A stretch of 42,668 bases of DNA. Origin: DATDYB01 sp036517115 (GTDB lineage: Bacteria > Patescibacteriota > Minisyncoccia > Phycocordibacterales > PALSA-1337). The translations under genes were made by a program, and so were the position numbers. Positions within the stretch are counted from its first letter, which is position 1. Every line of letters begins with the position of its first letter. The stretch lies in the NCBI GenBank assembly GCA_036517115.1, contig DATDYB010000012.1:1-42668 (forward strand). The letters run 5' to 3'. This document shows, in pieces, positions 29,374-38,139 of the stretch. The notes beneath the pieces are model-generated. The model was not told where the DNA came from, made no database searches, and saw nothing but the letters and a program-made list of their open reading frames with translations.

Positions 29374-31053
29374 ATGCAAATAGGGAACGATAATGCGGTA
29401 TATGTCGGGAATGAAAAGGAGGTGATTGAGGAATTATTATTGAGTGCCCGAAGAGTTAAACTTGCAGACCGACAGTTGTGCGACGTCGAGCTCCTGCTTG
29501 TTGGTGGTTTTCACCCGCTTACAGGATTTCTTGGTAAAGAAGATTATGAGTCGGTAATCTCCTCCTCTCGTCTTAAAAGTGGCCAGCTGTGGCCCGTTCC
29601 GATCGTGCTCGATACCCCTCTCAGCGATATAAAAATTGGTGAAAAAATTATCCTTACTGATACCTACGGCACACCGGTCGCCATTCTCGATGTTTCGTCC
29701 GTGTATAAGCCGGACAAACGCAAAGAAGCGCTTGCGGTATACGGAACCGACGACAGAACACACCCTGGTGTCGAATATCTTTTTGAGAAAACTGCGGACA
29801 CCTATGTTGGTGGACAAGTGGGGGCAGTATCCGCATCGCCGCCACGCGACTTTCAAACATTGCGTCATACACCTCAGGAACTTCGGGAAATTTTCCGTAA
29901 AAAAGGGTGGAACAAGGTGGTGGCCTTCCAAACACGCAACCCTATCCATCGGGCGCACTACGAGCTGATTGTTCGTTCTGCAAAAGAACATAACGCGGCC
30001 ATTCTTGTTCATCCCGCTGTTGGACTCACCAAGGATGGCGACATTGACTACAGGACGCGGGTGAAAAGCTACGAAAAACTTCTGCCTCGTCTACCGGACA
30101 ATTCGATCATCAGTCTTTTGCCTATCGCTATGAGAATGGCCGGTCCACGAGAAGCACTATGGCATGCGCTCATACGGAAAAATTATGGAGCTACTCACTT
30201 TATCATCGGCCGAGATCATGCCGGGCCGGGGAAAGATAAAGGCGGCAAACCATTCTATGGTCCCTATGAGGCGCAAGAGTTCGTGGATGCGTATTCTTCG
30301 GAACTCGGTATCACGATCGTAAAAGCTAAGGAGCTGGTGTACCTCGAAGATACCGATACGTATGTTGCCGCGGACGTCGTACCAAAAGGTGCGGCCGTTA
30401 AGAATATCTCTGGGACAGAATTTAGGAAATTGCTCCGAGGTGGAGTCGACATTCCTTCGTGGTTTTCTTTTCCGGAAGTTATCGAGGAACTACGAAAAGG
30501 AGAACGAAAAGATCTTGGTGGCTTTGCAATATTCCTGACAGGCCTTTCGGGTGCTGGAAAGTCGACGATCGCTGCCGCTCTCGAAACAACTCTTGCTGAT
30601 ATTCAACAAAAGAATATCACCATGCTTGATGGGGATGTTGTCCGTGAGCACCTCTCAAAAGGTCTTGGATTCTCCCGTGAAGATAGGAATGCAAACGTGC
30701 GTCGCATTGGCTTCGTAGCGGGGGAAGTGGTTAAACACGGCGGTATTGCCATCTGCTCGGCCATTGCTCCATACCGAGAGTCACGAGATGCCAACAGGAA
30801 GCTGATCGAGCGATATGGAAAATATGTAGAGATCTTCGTTAGTACACCTCTTGAGGTCTGCAAGGACCGCGACGTAAAAGGACTCTATAGAAAAGCGATT
30901 AAGGAGAATGCGAGGGGATTTACGGGACTTAGTGACCCATACGAAGTGCCAGAGAACCCCGAGTTGTCAGTTGATACATCAGTGAATTCACTCGAACAAG
31001 CCGTTGAAATAATTATTAACTTCCTGCGCCAGAATAACTTCCTCACCTCATAA
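29374..31053 (+). CDS. bifunctional sulfate adenylyltransferase / adenylylsulfate kinase
   Basis: The 559-residue protein joins ATP sulfurylase to APS kinase, making APS and then PAPS from sulfate and ATP. The sulfurylase part (1-375) has QTRNPIHRAHYE (HxxH near 192-195), MRMAGPREALWHA and GRDHAGPGKD. The kinase part has the P-loop GLSGAGKST (390-398), LDGDVVREHLSKGLGFSRED, and APYRESRDANR. Both sets of catalytic residues look intact. The gene sits behind a SAM-I riboswitch, which ties it to sulfur amino acid supply. PAPS or sulfite reductase genes are not in the window, so PAPS could also feed sulfotransferases. There is no clear Shine-Dalgarno motif. Confidence 0.94.
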   Translation: MQIGNDNAVYVGNEKEVIEELLLSARRVKLADRQLCDVELLLVGGFHPLTGFLGKEDYESVISSSRLKSGQLWPVPIVLDTPLSDIKIGEKIILTDTYGTPVAILDVSSVYKPDKRKEALAVYGTDDRTHPGVEYLFEKTADTYVGGQVGAVSASPPRDFQTLRHTPQELREIFRKKGWNKVVAFQTRNPIHRAHYELIVRSAKEHNAAILVHPAVGLTKDGDIDYRTRVKSYEKLLPRLPDNSIISLLPIAMRMAGPREALWHALIRKNYGATHFIIGRDHAGPGKDKGGKPFYGPYEAQEFVDAYSSELGITIVKAKELVYLEDTDTYVAADVVPKGAAVKNISGTEFRKLLRGGVDIPSWFSFPEVIEELRKGERKDLGGFAIFLTGLSGAGKSTIAAALETTLADIQQKNITMLDGDVVREHLSKGLGFSREDRNANVRRIGFVAGEVVKHGGIAICSAIAPYRESRDANRKLIERYGKYVEIFVSTPLEVCKDRDVKGLYRKAIKENARGFTGLSDPYEVPENPELSVDTSVNSLEQAVEIIINFLRQNNFLTS

Positions 31054-31058
31054 AAAAC

Positions 31059-32225
31059 ATGAAAATTAAAAAAATCTCTACGCTCTTGGTACATGCCGGT
31101 GAAAAGCCTGATCCACAAACAGGCGCGGTGGCGCCCGTGTTGGTTAGGACTAAGACATACAAACAAAACGAGTTTGGGGTGGAAGGAGAATACCAATATT
31201 CACGAGGGAAGAATCCTACCAGGAACGCTCTAGAGGAGAAGCTTGCTGCCTTGGAGGGCGGTGGGTACGCAACAGTGTTCGGCTCTGGGGTGGCTGCGGA
31301 AGCGATGTTTTTCCTTACCTTAAACCCCGGCGACCATTGTCTTCTCTGTCACGAGGTATATGGCGGTACATTTCGGCTTCTTGAAAAACTGCTTTCTCGG
31401 TTCGGTATTACGTATGATTTTTTGAATTTTGATGACGAAAAGGAAATAAGAAAAAAGATCCGGAAAGAAACTAAATATTTTTTTGTGGAGACACCGACCA
31501 ATCCGTCGCTTCATATCGTGGATCTCAAAAAAGTGCATAAAATTTCAAAAGAAACAGGTATTCCCTATGTCGCCGACATGACCTTTTCTCCACCTTGCAC
31601 TACACGAGGGTTCGAGTGGGGAGCAGAGACCGTGATCCATAGCGTGAGTAAGTACATAGCCGGACACAACGACGTCATCGGCGGAGCGGTTATTACGAAA
31701 AATAAAGAGCTGCATGAAAAGCTTGTGTTCATGCAGAAGACCGTGGGCGCCATCTTGTCACCCGATGAGTGCTACAGGGTTCTGCAAGGGGTAAAAACGC
31801 TCGAACTTCGCTTTACCCGAGTAAGTGAAAGTGCTCTTTATGCAGCAAAGTATCTACAAGCTCATCCCAGGATCAAACGGGTTCTGTACCCGGGACTTTC
31901 TCTTCATCCGGGTCATAAAGTAGCGTCACAACAAATGACGGGAGGATACGGTGGCGTACTTTCTTTTGAAACAAAGAACCAGGATTTTACCAGCCTCAAA
32001 AAATTCGTTGACTCTCTTCAAGGGAGTGGAGTAATTGTCTATGGGGAAAGCTTGGCATCCCCCGAAACTATTATTGCCTACCCTCCGATCATGAGCCATA
32101 AAAGCCTACCCAAAGATGTGCGGCTCTCTCTGGGTATCAGCGACGGTTTCTTCAGATTTTCACTCGGCTTTGAGGATGTCGAGGATATTATTGCCGCGCT
32201 TGAAACTGGATTAAAAATTCTCTGA
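31059..32225 (+). CDS. Cys/Met metabolism PLP-dependent enzyme (cystathionine synthase/lyase-like)
   Basis: This 388-residue fold-type I enzyme has the family motifs YSRGKNPTRNALEEKLAALE, VFGSGVAAEAMF, VETPTNPSLHIVDL, and the PLP lysine K198 in HSVSKYIAGHNDVIGG. Related enzymes act as cystathionine gamma-synthase, gamma-lyase, O-acetylhomoserine sulfhydrylase or methionine gamma-lyase; the exact reaction is not separable by eye. It begins five bases after the sulfurylase/kinase stop, so it is under the same SAM riboswitch. That supports a role in making cysteine or methionine. Confidence 0.9.
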   Translation: MKIKKISTLLVHAGEKPDPQTGAVAPVLVRTKTYKQNEFGVEGEYQYSRGKNPTRNALEEKLAALEGGGYATVFGSGVAAEAMFFLTLNPGDHCLLCHEVYGGTFRLLEKLLSRFGITYDFLNFDDEKEIRKKIRKETKYFFVETPTNPSLHIVDLKKVHKISKETGIPYVADMTFSPPCTTRGFEWGAETVIHSVSKYIAGHNDVIGGAVITKNKELHEKLVFMQKTVGAILSPDECYRVLQGVKTLELRFTRVSESALYAAKYLQAHPRIKRVLYPGLSLHPGHKVASQQMTGGYGGVLSFETKNQDFTSLKKFVDSLQGSGVIVYGESLASPETIIAYPPIMSHKSLPKDVRLSLGISDGFFRFSLGFEDVEDIIAALETGLKIL

Positions 32226-32228
32226 TGA

Positions 32229-32244
32229 GTGATGTATACATCAC
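32229..32244. repeat. 16-base perfect palindrome
   Basis: GTGATGTATACATCAC is its own reverse complement. It starts three bases after the PLP enzyme stop and is followed seven bases later by a larger palindrome. Confidence 0.7.
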
Positions 32245-32250
32245 AAAAAC

Positions 32251-32284
32251 AACATCTACATATTCTTAAGAATGTGTAGATGTT
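32251..32284. repeat. 34-base near-perfect palindrome
   Basis: The arms (AACATCTACATATTCTT and its partner, 32251-32267 and 32268-32284) are complementary except for one position that gives a T-G pair. No T run follows. The tandem order of two palindromes after a stop resembles 12239-12322. Confidence 0.7.
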
Positions 32285-32317
32285 GTCGAGTATAGTTATC
32301 GCTCATTGTAATAAAAT

Positions 32318-32354
32318 AAGCCCCTCCGTTATCGATACTGACGGTTAGGGGCTT
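32318..32354 (-). terminator. terminator overlapping the end of the 32329 gene
   Basis: AAGCCCC (32318-32324) pairs with GGGGCTT (32348-32354) and CCGT (32326-32329) with ACGG (32341-32344). On the minus strand a T-rich run (ATTTTAT) follows, so it serves the small minus-strand gene whose stop lies inside it. On the plus strand the run is short. Confidence 0.75.
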
Positions 32355-32529
32355 TTCGCATGTTCTCTGCGCGAATTTCTACTTGGAGCTTTATGGCGAG
32401 CTTGTAGTCTCTTTCTTGAATAGCTTTTTTGAACTGTTCCTGAAGAGACGTTTTCTTTGCGACATTAATAATCAAATGACTATTCTTTTGAATGATCGCA
32501 TCGGTATCTCGGAATGCCGGATGGTTCAT
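32329..32529 (-). CDS. small hypothetical protein, 66 aa, with a UVR-like helix pair
   Basis: The product begins MNHPAFRDTDAIIQKNSHLI; its second half, SLQEQFKKAIQERDYKLAIK then LQVEIRAEN (about 28-56), resembles the UVR motif of UvrB and UvrC, a two-helix hairpin used for contact between these repair proteins. The gene lies directly beside uvrB, transcribed in the opposite direction, which makes the resemblance interesting, but the match is short and was judged by eye. A terminator covers its stop codon. No membrane segment is present. Confidence 0.5.
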   Translation of the reverse strand: MNHPAFRDTDAIIQKNSHLIINVAKKTSLQEQFKKAIQERDYKLAIKLQVEIRAENMRKAPNRQYR

Positions 32530-32618
32530 AGCTTTGGAGATTGTAAATCAATAGAGGACAAAAAGAAAGCAGGCCGTAAAATTTATGACCGAAATTTGGC
32601 TAATTGGCAAGAGTGTTC

Positions 32619-32624
32619 TATAGT
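32619..32624 (+). promoter_or_regulatory. -10 box of uvrB
   Basis: TATAGT ends six bases before the ATG at 32631. No Shine-Dalgarno motif is seen. TTGGCA (32604-32609) is too close to be the -35 box; TTGGCT at 32596 is a weak candidate. Confidence 0.55.
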
Positions 32625-32630
32625 ATGGAT

Positions 32631-34703
32631 ATGAAAAAATCGGTGTTTAAACTCGATAATAAGTTTGCTCCAGCAGGTGATCAGCCTAAAGCCATCGAGG
32701 CTCTTCTCAAGGGACTCCAGAAGGGAATGCGGCACCAAACACTCCTCGGTGTAACGGGCTCTGGCAAGACATTTACCGCTGCAAACATTATTGCGTCAAT
32801 CGGCAAGCCAACCCTGGTGATCGCCCACAACAAAACCCTCGCGGCCCAGCTCGCGCAGGAATATCGTGAATTTTTTCCCGACAATGCCGTGCACTATTTC
32901 GTCTCCTACTATGACTACTATCAACCGGAGGCGTACATGCCCGTTACCGACACCTATATTGAGAAAGAAGCACAGGTGAATGAGGAAATTGACCGCCTAC
33001 GCCACGCCTCGACACAGGCGCTCTTAACTAGAAAAGATGTGATCATTGTTGCCTCAGTTTCTTGCATCTACGGCTTGGGTAATCCAGTGGAATACGAAAA
33101 AGTGAATCTGAAGATCGAGAAAGGAATGTCATTATCGAGATCAGATCTCATCCGCCGCTTCATTGACATTCATTTTGAGAGGACCAATGCCGATATCACT
33201 CCTGGCACCTTTCGCGCGCTAGGCAATGCACTAGAAGTTATGCCGGTGAACGAGCGAGTGATTTATCGCATTGAGTATGATGGAACGGCTGTCGGGACGA
33301 TCACCAAGCTTGATGCCATCACTCGGTCCATCATCACTACTCTCGATGTTTTTTTCTTGTTTCCTGCGAAGCACTTCATAACCGATGACGCACAGGCAAA
33401 GCGAGCATTTTTAAGTATTAAAGAAGAGCTTGTGGGGCGCCTGAAAGAACTCGAGGCCGCTAACAAGCCTTTAGAAGCCGAGCGACTCAAGCGGCGCGTG
33501 ACCTACGACCTCGCCATGATCCGTGAGATCGGCTACTGTAACGGCATCGAAAATTATTCGCGACATTTTTCAGGAAAGGGCGCTGGTGAACCGCCGGACT
33601 CATTACTTTCGTATTTCCCACATAACAGCGATGGTTCTCCAGACTTTCTTACTATTATCGACGAGTCACATGTCACCGTGCCCCAGCTGAACGGCATGTA
33701 CGCAGGTGACGAATCAAGAAAACGCACGCTAGTGGAACACGGCTTTCGACTACCAAGCGCCAAAGATAACCGCCCGCTCAAGTTCGACGAGTTTGAGAAA
33801 CGAGTAGGGCAAGTGATCTATACTTCTGCGACACCAGGACCCTATGAATTAAAAGAAAGTTCTCAAATTGTCGAGCAGGTAATTCGCCCGACAGGACTCA
33901 TTGATCCGGAAATTACCGTGCGGCCTGTCGTTGAAAAGGGTGCCTTCAAAGGTCAGATTAAAGATTTTATTATCGAAGCGGAAAAAGTGATTGCTAAAGG
34001 GTTTCGGGTTATTGCTACAACCTTAACAAAAAAGATGGCCGAGGATTTAAGTGCGTATCTCAAAGAGAAAGGTATAAAAGCAGAATATTTGCATAGTGAT
34101 ATTAAAACCATCGAGCGTATCCAGATTCTGACTGAATTCAGAAAGGGCACCTTCGACGTGATCGTGGGCGTGAACTTGCTTCGAGAAGGGCTTGACCTTC
34201 CTGAGGTGGCGCTTATCGGTATTCTCGATGCTGATAAAGAAGGTTTTTTGCGTTCAGAGACCGCGCTTATTCAGATTATTGGCAGGGCCGCGAGAAACCT
34301 AGAGGGCAGAGTCATCTTATACGCGGACGTGATGACCGGCTCGATGGATAGGGCAATCAAGGAAACTAACCGCCGCCGCACCATACAGGTTGCCTACAAC
34401 ATGAAGCATGGCATCACTCCAAAAACCATTATCAAAAAGATTCAGGATATAACCGAACATCTTGAGTCAGACCACAAGAAGGCAGTGAAGACGCTCCTAG
34501 CCTTTGACGAGGAAATGTTTAAAAAGAGTCCAAAGAAAGTTATTAAGGAAAAAGAACAGCAGATGGAAGAGGCGGTCAAAGTCCTAGACTTCGAAACGGC
34601 GGCGATACTTCGTGACGAAATTAAAGTCCTGTATGAAAAGTTTGCAGCCATGCCTCAAGAAGAGGAGTTCAAAGCGGTTATTAAAGGAAGGAAAGAGGAA
34701 TAG
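32631..34703 (+). CDS. uvrB: excinuclease ABC subunit B
   Basis: UvrB verifies DNA damage handed over by UvrA and recruits UvrC for incision. From the ATG at 32631 it has 690 residues. Visible: Walker A GVTGSGKTF (40-48), the damage-probing beta-hairpin YYDYYQPEAYMP (about 92-103), helicase motifs including DESHV and IGRAARN, YTSATP, and at the C-terminus the UVR motif QQMEEAVKVLDFETAAILRD. ATGs at 32604 and 32625 in the same frame are less likely because the -10 box TATAGT lies at 32619-32624. uvrA is 4.5 kb downstream on the same strand but in its own unit. Length and motifs are normal. Confidence 0.97.
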   Translation: MKKSVFKLDNKFAPAGDQPKAIEALLKGLQKGMRHQTLLGVTGSGKTFTAANIIASIGKPTLVIAHNKTLAAQLAQEYREFFPDNAVHYFVSYYDYYQPEAYMPVTDTYIEKEAQVNEEIDRLRHASTQALLTRKDVIIVASVSCIYGLGNPVEYEKVNLKIEKGMSLSRSDLIRRFIDIHFERTNADITPGTFRALGNALEVMPVNERVIYRIEYDGTAVGTITKLDAITRSIITTLDVFFLFPAKHFITDDAQAKRAFLSIKEELVGRLKELEAANKPLEAERLKRRVTYDLAMIREIGYCNGIENYSRHFSGKGAGEPPDSLLSYFPHNSDGSPDFLTIIDESHVTVPQLNGMYAGDESRKRTLVEHGFRLPSAKDNRPLKFDEFEKRVGQVIYTSATPGPYELKESSQIVEQVIRPTGLIDPEITVRPVVEKGAFKGQIKDFIIEAEKVIAKGFRVIATTLTKKMAEDLSAYLKEKGIKAEYLHSDIKTIERIQILTEFRKGTFDVIVGVNLLREGLDLPEVALIGILDADKEGFLRSETALIQIIGRAARNLEGRVILYADVMTGSMDRAIKETNRRRTIQVAYNMKHGITPKTIIKKIQDITEHLESDHKKAVKTLLAFDEEMFKKSPKKVIKEKEQQMEEAVKVLDFETAAILRDEIKVLYEKFAAMPQEEEFKAVIKGRKEE

Positions 34704-34712
34704 AGCTTGCCC

Positions 34713-34740
34713 TTGACAGATTTAATGACTATTGTATGCT
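34713..34740 (+). promoter_or_regulatory. promoter TTGACA-N16-TATGCT
   Basis: TTGACA (34713-34718), 16-base spacer, TATGCT (34735-34740). It lies just after the uvrB stop and would start a message near 34747, which rules out translation starts at 34732 or 34736. Confidence 0.7.
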
Positions 34741-34798
34741 ACTCTGCAGTATTGCAGTTCGTTTCAAAAAACCATCAACAATCAACAAAAGGAAAAAT

Positions 34799-35494
34799 AT
34801 GGGATTCGGATTATCTCTCTCATGCGGAACGCGGTTGTCACAGCGATGTGGTATCCGCCTCGTTCAACGCCAGGCATTGACGTTGGAGCAAAAACACCTA
34901 TTACGTCAAACGCACATCTCCGACGGCAACGATCGGTATCTGTTCTACCTAGGCCTCATGAGCACAGTGCACGGTCATAAAATGTCGCCGTCAGCAAGGT
35001 GCCCAAAGTGTGTTAAAGGTTTATCAGTTGCTGAGATAATCCTTGGGTTCAAACGAGATCTCAACGACTTCACTACAGAGTGTCCCCGGTGCAAGACACG
35101 TTTTGAAGCAACCAACCTCCTCGACAAGAGGACTGGTAAGGAGGCAGCGTTTTGGTGCAGAGATCAAACAATAGAGAGACTGCCCGGGAAAGAACATCTT
35201 TCTCCTATGGAATTCAAGGAACAGCATCCACACATCTATTTTTCGGCATTATTCTGGTTCGGAAGCCTTTTGAATGCATTCCGACAGAGAAAGATTGAAT
35301 ACCGAAAAGAGATGGGCGACTGGATGACAAAGGCCCGTTTCTGCCTCGGTCAAATTCCCGACCAAGATGTTGCCTCGATCTTCGGCGTCAAAAAGCTCGA
35401 GGTGACAGTGCTACGAAAACAATTCCGAATCAACGGGTGCAAGGGAAAGAAAAGCGTTATCCCTGCAAACTGGTCGATTAGTTTGACCACGTAA
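34799..35494 (+). CDS. zinc-ribbon and helix-turn-helix protein, 231 aa
   Basis: The start at 34799 is chosen because AAAAGGAAAAAT precedes it and the promoter at 34713-34740 excludes earlier ATGs. The N-terminus, GLSLSCGTRLSQRCGIRLVQ then RQALTLEQ, is a glutamine/leucine repeat that recalls region I of sigma-54 factors. The middle has two CPxC pairs (ARCPKCVKG, TECPRCKTRF), a likely zinc ribbon. The C-terminal CLGQIPDQDVASIFGVKKLE then VTVLRKQFRI looks like a helix-turn-helix. A DNA-binding regulator is the best guess. The gene after it starts four bases beyond the stop. I do not know a named family. Confidence 0.6.
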   Translation: MGFGLSLSCGTRLSQRCGIRLVQRQALTLEQKHLLRQTHISDGNDRYLFYLGLMSTVHGHKMSPSARCPKCVKGLSVAEIILGFKRDLNDFTTECPRCKTRFEATNLLDKRTGKEAAFWCRDQTIERLPGKEHLSPMEFKEQHPHIYFSALFWFGSLLNAFRQRKIEYRKEMGDWMTKARFCLGQIPDQDVASIFGVKKLEVTVLRKQFRINGCKGKKSVIPANWSISLTT

Positions 35495-35498
35495 AACT

Positions 35499-35777
35499 AT
35501 GATTATCGATTGTGAAGGAGAAAAAGTTCCGACAAAACTCCAAAAAGACGATCAGTGCGTGTGGGTCAGACATCATGGTACTGCTTTCTTTAGGAGAGGG
35601 GGTACCACACTGCGGCGCGATAATGGTGATGATAAGTTTCTCATCAAACCTCTCGATCTGCTTTCATTTGCAGAAATTGTTGCAATGATTGCTGAATCTC
35701 ATGGATTGAAGGCGACTCTTGAGAGCGTTGAGAATTCGAGTGCCAATAGTGGGTCAGTAACATACCGTTTTGTTTAA
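35499..35777 (+). CDS. small hypothetical protein, 92 aa
   Basis: It begins four bases after the zinc/HTH gene and ends before a strong terminator, so it is the second gene of that operon. The 92-residue product (MIIDCEGEKVPTKLQKDDQC...) is probably alpha/beta, with a likely helix LLSFAEIVAMIAESHGL and a final strand SVTYRFV. No known domain. A role linked to the upstream regulator is possible. Confidence 0.6.
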   Translation: MIIDCEGEKVPTKLQKDDQCVWVRHHGTAFFRRGGTTLRRDNGDDKFLIKPLDLLSFAEIVAMIAESHGLKATLESVENSSANSGSVTYRFV

Positions 35778-35784
35778 CCAAGTA

Positions 35785-35816
35785 CCTCACGTGTGAAATG
35801 CACGTGAGGTTTTTTT
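35785..35816 (+). terminator. intrinsic terminator
   Basis: CCTCACGTG (35785-35793), loop of seven, CACGTGAGG (35801-35809), run of seven T. Confidence 0.92.
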
Positions 35817-35891
35817 AATGTTGATATCCACAGAGAGACCATAGCGTTTCTTGCTATACTGTCTCTATTACGAGCTAAACCATATATTTTC

Positions 35892-37088
35892 ATGTCACTA
35901 CAAACCGGAGTTGGGGTGAGTCTCGGAGAGGACGCGTACACCGTCGGGGCGAACGCGTGTCAAGACGCGCTTGACCGATTGGGTTCGACAGACGCCAATC
36001 TTTTTATCGTATTCGCCTCATCAAAATATGATCAGGAAAAAATGCTTGCTGGCGCGCGCTCTGTTGCGAAGCGAGCGCTTCTGGTTGGTTGCTCTACCGC
36101 AGGAGAAATTACCACGGACGGCCCGATGAAGAAAAATTCAGTGGCGGTGATGGCAATCAAGTCGGATTCAATTAAATTTTATGCCGGAGTGGGTGAGGAT
36201 ATCGCCAAAGGTCCGCGCGCAGCCGGAAAGGTGGCTGCTGATGCAGTCAAAAGTCAGGCGGGCGGGACACTTAATGCCTTTATCATGTTGCCCGATGTGC
36301 TGGTCGGCAATGGTGCGGACATCGTCCGTGGAGTGCTCGACAGTCTCGGCGAACATTTCCCCGTGGTGGGTGGAGCGGCCGGCGACGATTTCGCTTTTGT
36401 TAAAACCTATCAGTATGTTAACGATAAAGTATATTCAGGTGCTGTGGTGGGTCTCGGGCTCGTAGGTAACTTCAAAATCGGTATCGGTGTAAAACATGGA
36501 TGGATCCCTATCGGTGTTCCAAAGAAGGTTACTAAATCTCAAGGTTCAGTGCTTCATGAGCTCGACGGAAAACCGGCGATTGCTATCTATGACGACTACT
36601 TTGGAGACGCAGCCAAGGAGCTTCGTACAGAAACTCTTGCAAAGCTTGCGATTACGTACCCACTAGGTATGAAGACTGCAGGAAGTGATGAAATGCTTAT
36701 CCGTGATCCTATTACGGTAGACGAGAAAGGATCAATCACGTGTGCGGCTGAGATTCCTGAAGGATCAGAAATTCAACTCATGATTGGCAGCCGTGAAGAA
36801 GCGGTGAAGGTTGCAAAGGAAGCAGCTCAAAAGGCTGTGGAACAGCTTGACGGTGCACAGCCAAAAGGAGTTATTATTTTCAACTGCATAGCCCGCAACA
36901 AGCTCTTCGGAGAGCGTTCAGGGGAGGAGATCTCTGCAATTCAGGAGGCGGTAGGGAAAAATACTCCACTTATAGGCTTCTATACGTATGGCGAGCAAGC
37001 GCCACTTGGTGGAGAGGTACGCAATATCAACAAATGTAATCCAGCGTTCCATAACGAGACTGTGGTGATTGCGGTGCTGGGCGAGTAA
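35892..37088 (+). CDS. FIST-domain sensory protein
   Basis: The 398-residue product has the FIST_N then FIST_C layout. Seen: LIVFASSKYDQEKMLAG-like FIVFASSKYDQEKML, VGCSTAGEI (about 65-73), VVGGAAGDD (about 157-165), GVKHGWIPIG, and at the end GFYTYGEQAPLGG. FIST proteins are soluble input domains thought to bind small ligands such as amino acids and are often encoded with kinases. The promoter is TATACT (35855-35860) extended as TG-C-TATACT, about 31 bases before the ATG. A histidine kinase follows after two bases, so this is the sensor of a three-gene signalling operon. Confidence 0.92.
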   Translation: MSLQTGVGVSLGEDAYTVGANACQDALDRLGSTDANLFIVFASSKYDQEKMLAGARSVAKRALLVGCSTAGEITTDGPMKKNSVAVMAIKSDSIKFYAGVGEDIAKGPRAAGKVAADAVKSQAGGTLNAFIMLPDVLVGNGADIVRGVLDSLGEHFPVVGGAAGDDFAFVKTYQYVNDKVYSGAVVGLGLVGNFKIGIGVKHGWIPIGVPKKVTKSQGSVLHELDGKPAIAIYDDYFGDAAKELRTETLAKLAITYPLGMKTAGSDEMLIRDPITVDEKGSITCAAEIPEGSEIQLMIGSREEAVKVAKEAAQKAVEQLDGAQPKGVIIFNCIARNKLFGERSGEEISAIQEAVGKNTPLIGFYTYGEQAPLGGEVRNINKCNPAFHNETVVIAVLGE

Positions 37089-37090
37089 CT

Positions 37091-38092
37091 ATGGCATTGT
37101 CTCCAAAAATTAAATCAGTGTTTTACCTCACGTTTCCGCTGGCACTCAGCTTGTTTTTCATGCTTGTGTTAGTGGTTTCGATGGGACATCACACGGAATT
37201 GTACTTCTATGTCCCTTTAACTGTTTTTATTTTCATCTTTATTATCGGGATGGAGATTTATATTTTCCGTACCAAGATAGTTCCGCAGTTTAACGAAACT
37301 GAGTACGTGCGAAGCCTCCTCTTAACCCAGGAAGCGAGTGGCAAGCTTCTTATCCGCCGAGATCTCGAACTTACCAGGGCGAATGAGAAACTTCGAGAAC
37401 TCGACGAGCGAAAAAGCGAATTCGTATCAGTGGTGGCACACCAGCTTCGTACGCCGCTTTCCGGTATCAAGTGGACACTCAACATGATCGTCAATGAGGA
37501 GCTCGGAACGCTCTCGACTGAGCAGAAGACATTTCTCATGAAGTCCTATGAGAGTAACGAGCGCATGATCGCACTCATCGATGACATGCTGGGAGCGGAT
37601 AGGGTGGAGTCAGGAAAATTCCATTATATCTTTACCGAGACACAACTCTTGGATCTTTTCGACAATGTGCTCTATGAGATCCTACCGTTGGCTAACAAGA
37701 GAAAGATAAGTATCCAATTCACCACGCGTGACCCAAATACGCCGAAGGTTTTCATTGATCCAGAAAAAATACGGGCTGTTATCCAAAATTTGCTCGAAAA
37801 TGCGATCAAGTACACAAGAGATGCTGGCACAGTAAATATCAGTATTGTGTCTGAAAACGGCTTCGTAAAGGTGGCTGTGCAGGACAACGGCATTGGGATT
37901 CCTAAAATGGAACAGCGTAATGTTTTCAATAGATTTTTCCGTGCCACCAATGCCCTAAAAGTACAGACTGATGGGTCGGGCCTCGGCCTTTTCATCGTTA
38001 AAAGCATTATCGAAAAACACGGGGGCAAAATTTGGTTTGAAAGTAATGAAAATATGGGTTCGACGTTTTATTTTACACTCAAAACAATTTGA
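37091..38092 (+). CDS. membrane sensor histidine kinase
   Basis: The 333-residue kinase has two membrane helices close to the N-terminus (about 11-31 and 39-58) with a tiny external loop, then a helical linker, the HisKA dimerisation domain with H117 in VVAHQLRTPLSGIKW, and a HATPase domain with NLLENAIKYT (N box), VQDNGIGIP (G1) and GSGLGLFIVKSIIEKHGG (G2). With almost no external domain it likely senses through the FIST protein encoded immediately before it. Its start is two bases after that gene. It should autophosphorylate and pass phosphate to the receiver protein at 38140. Confidence 0.95.
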   Translation: MALSPKIKSVFYLTFPLALSLFFMLVLVVSMGHHTELYFYVPLTVFIFIFIIGMEIYIFRTKIVPQFNETEYVRSLLLTQEASGKLLIRRDLELTRANEKLRELDERKSEFVSVVAHQLRTPLSGIKWTLNMIVNEELGTLSTEQKTFLMKSYESNERMIALIDDMLGADRVESGKFHYIFTETQLLDLFDNVLYEILPLANKRKISIQFTTRDPNTPKVFIDPEKIRAVIQNLLENAIKYTRDAGTVNISIVSENGFVKVAVQDNGIGIPKMEQRNVFNRFFRATNALKVQTDGSGLGLFIVKSIIEKHGGKIWFESNENMGSTFYFTLKTI

Positions 38093-38139
38093 GACGTTTG
38101 AATATATGTTATAATTTTAGATACTAATTTATTGCGAAC

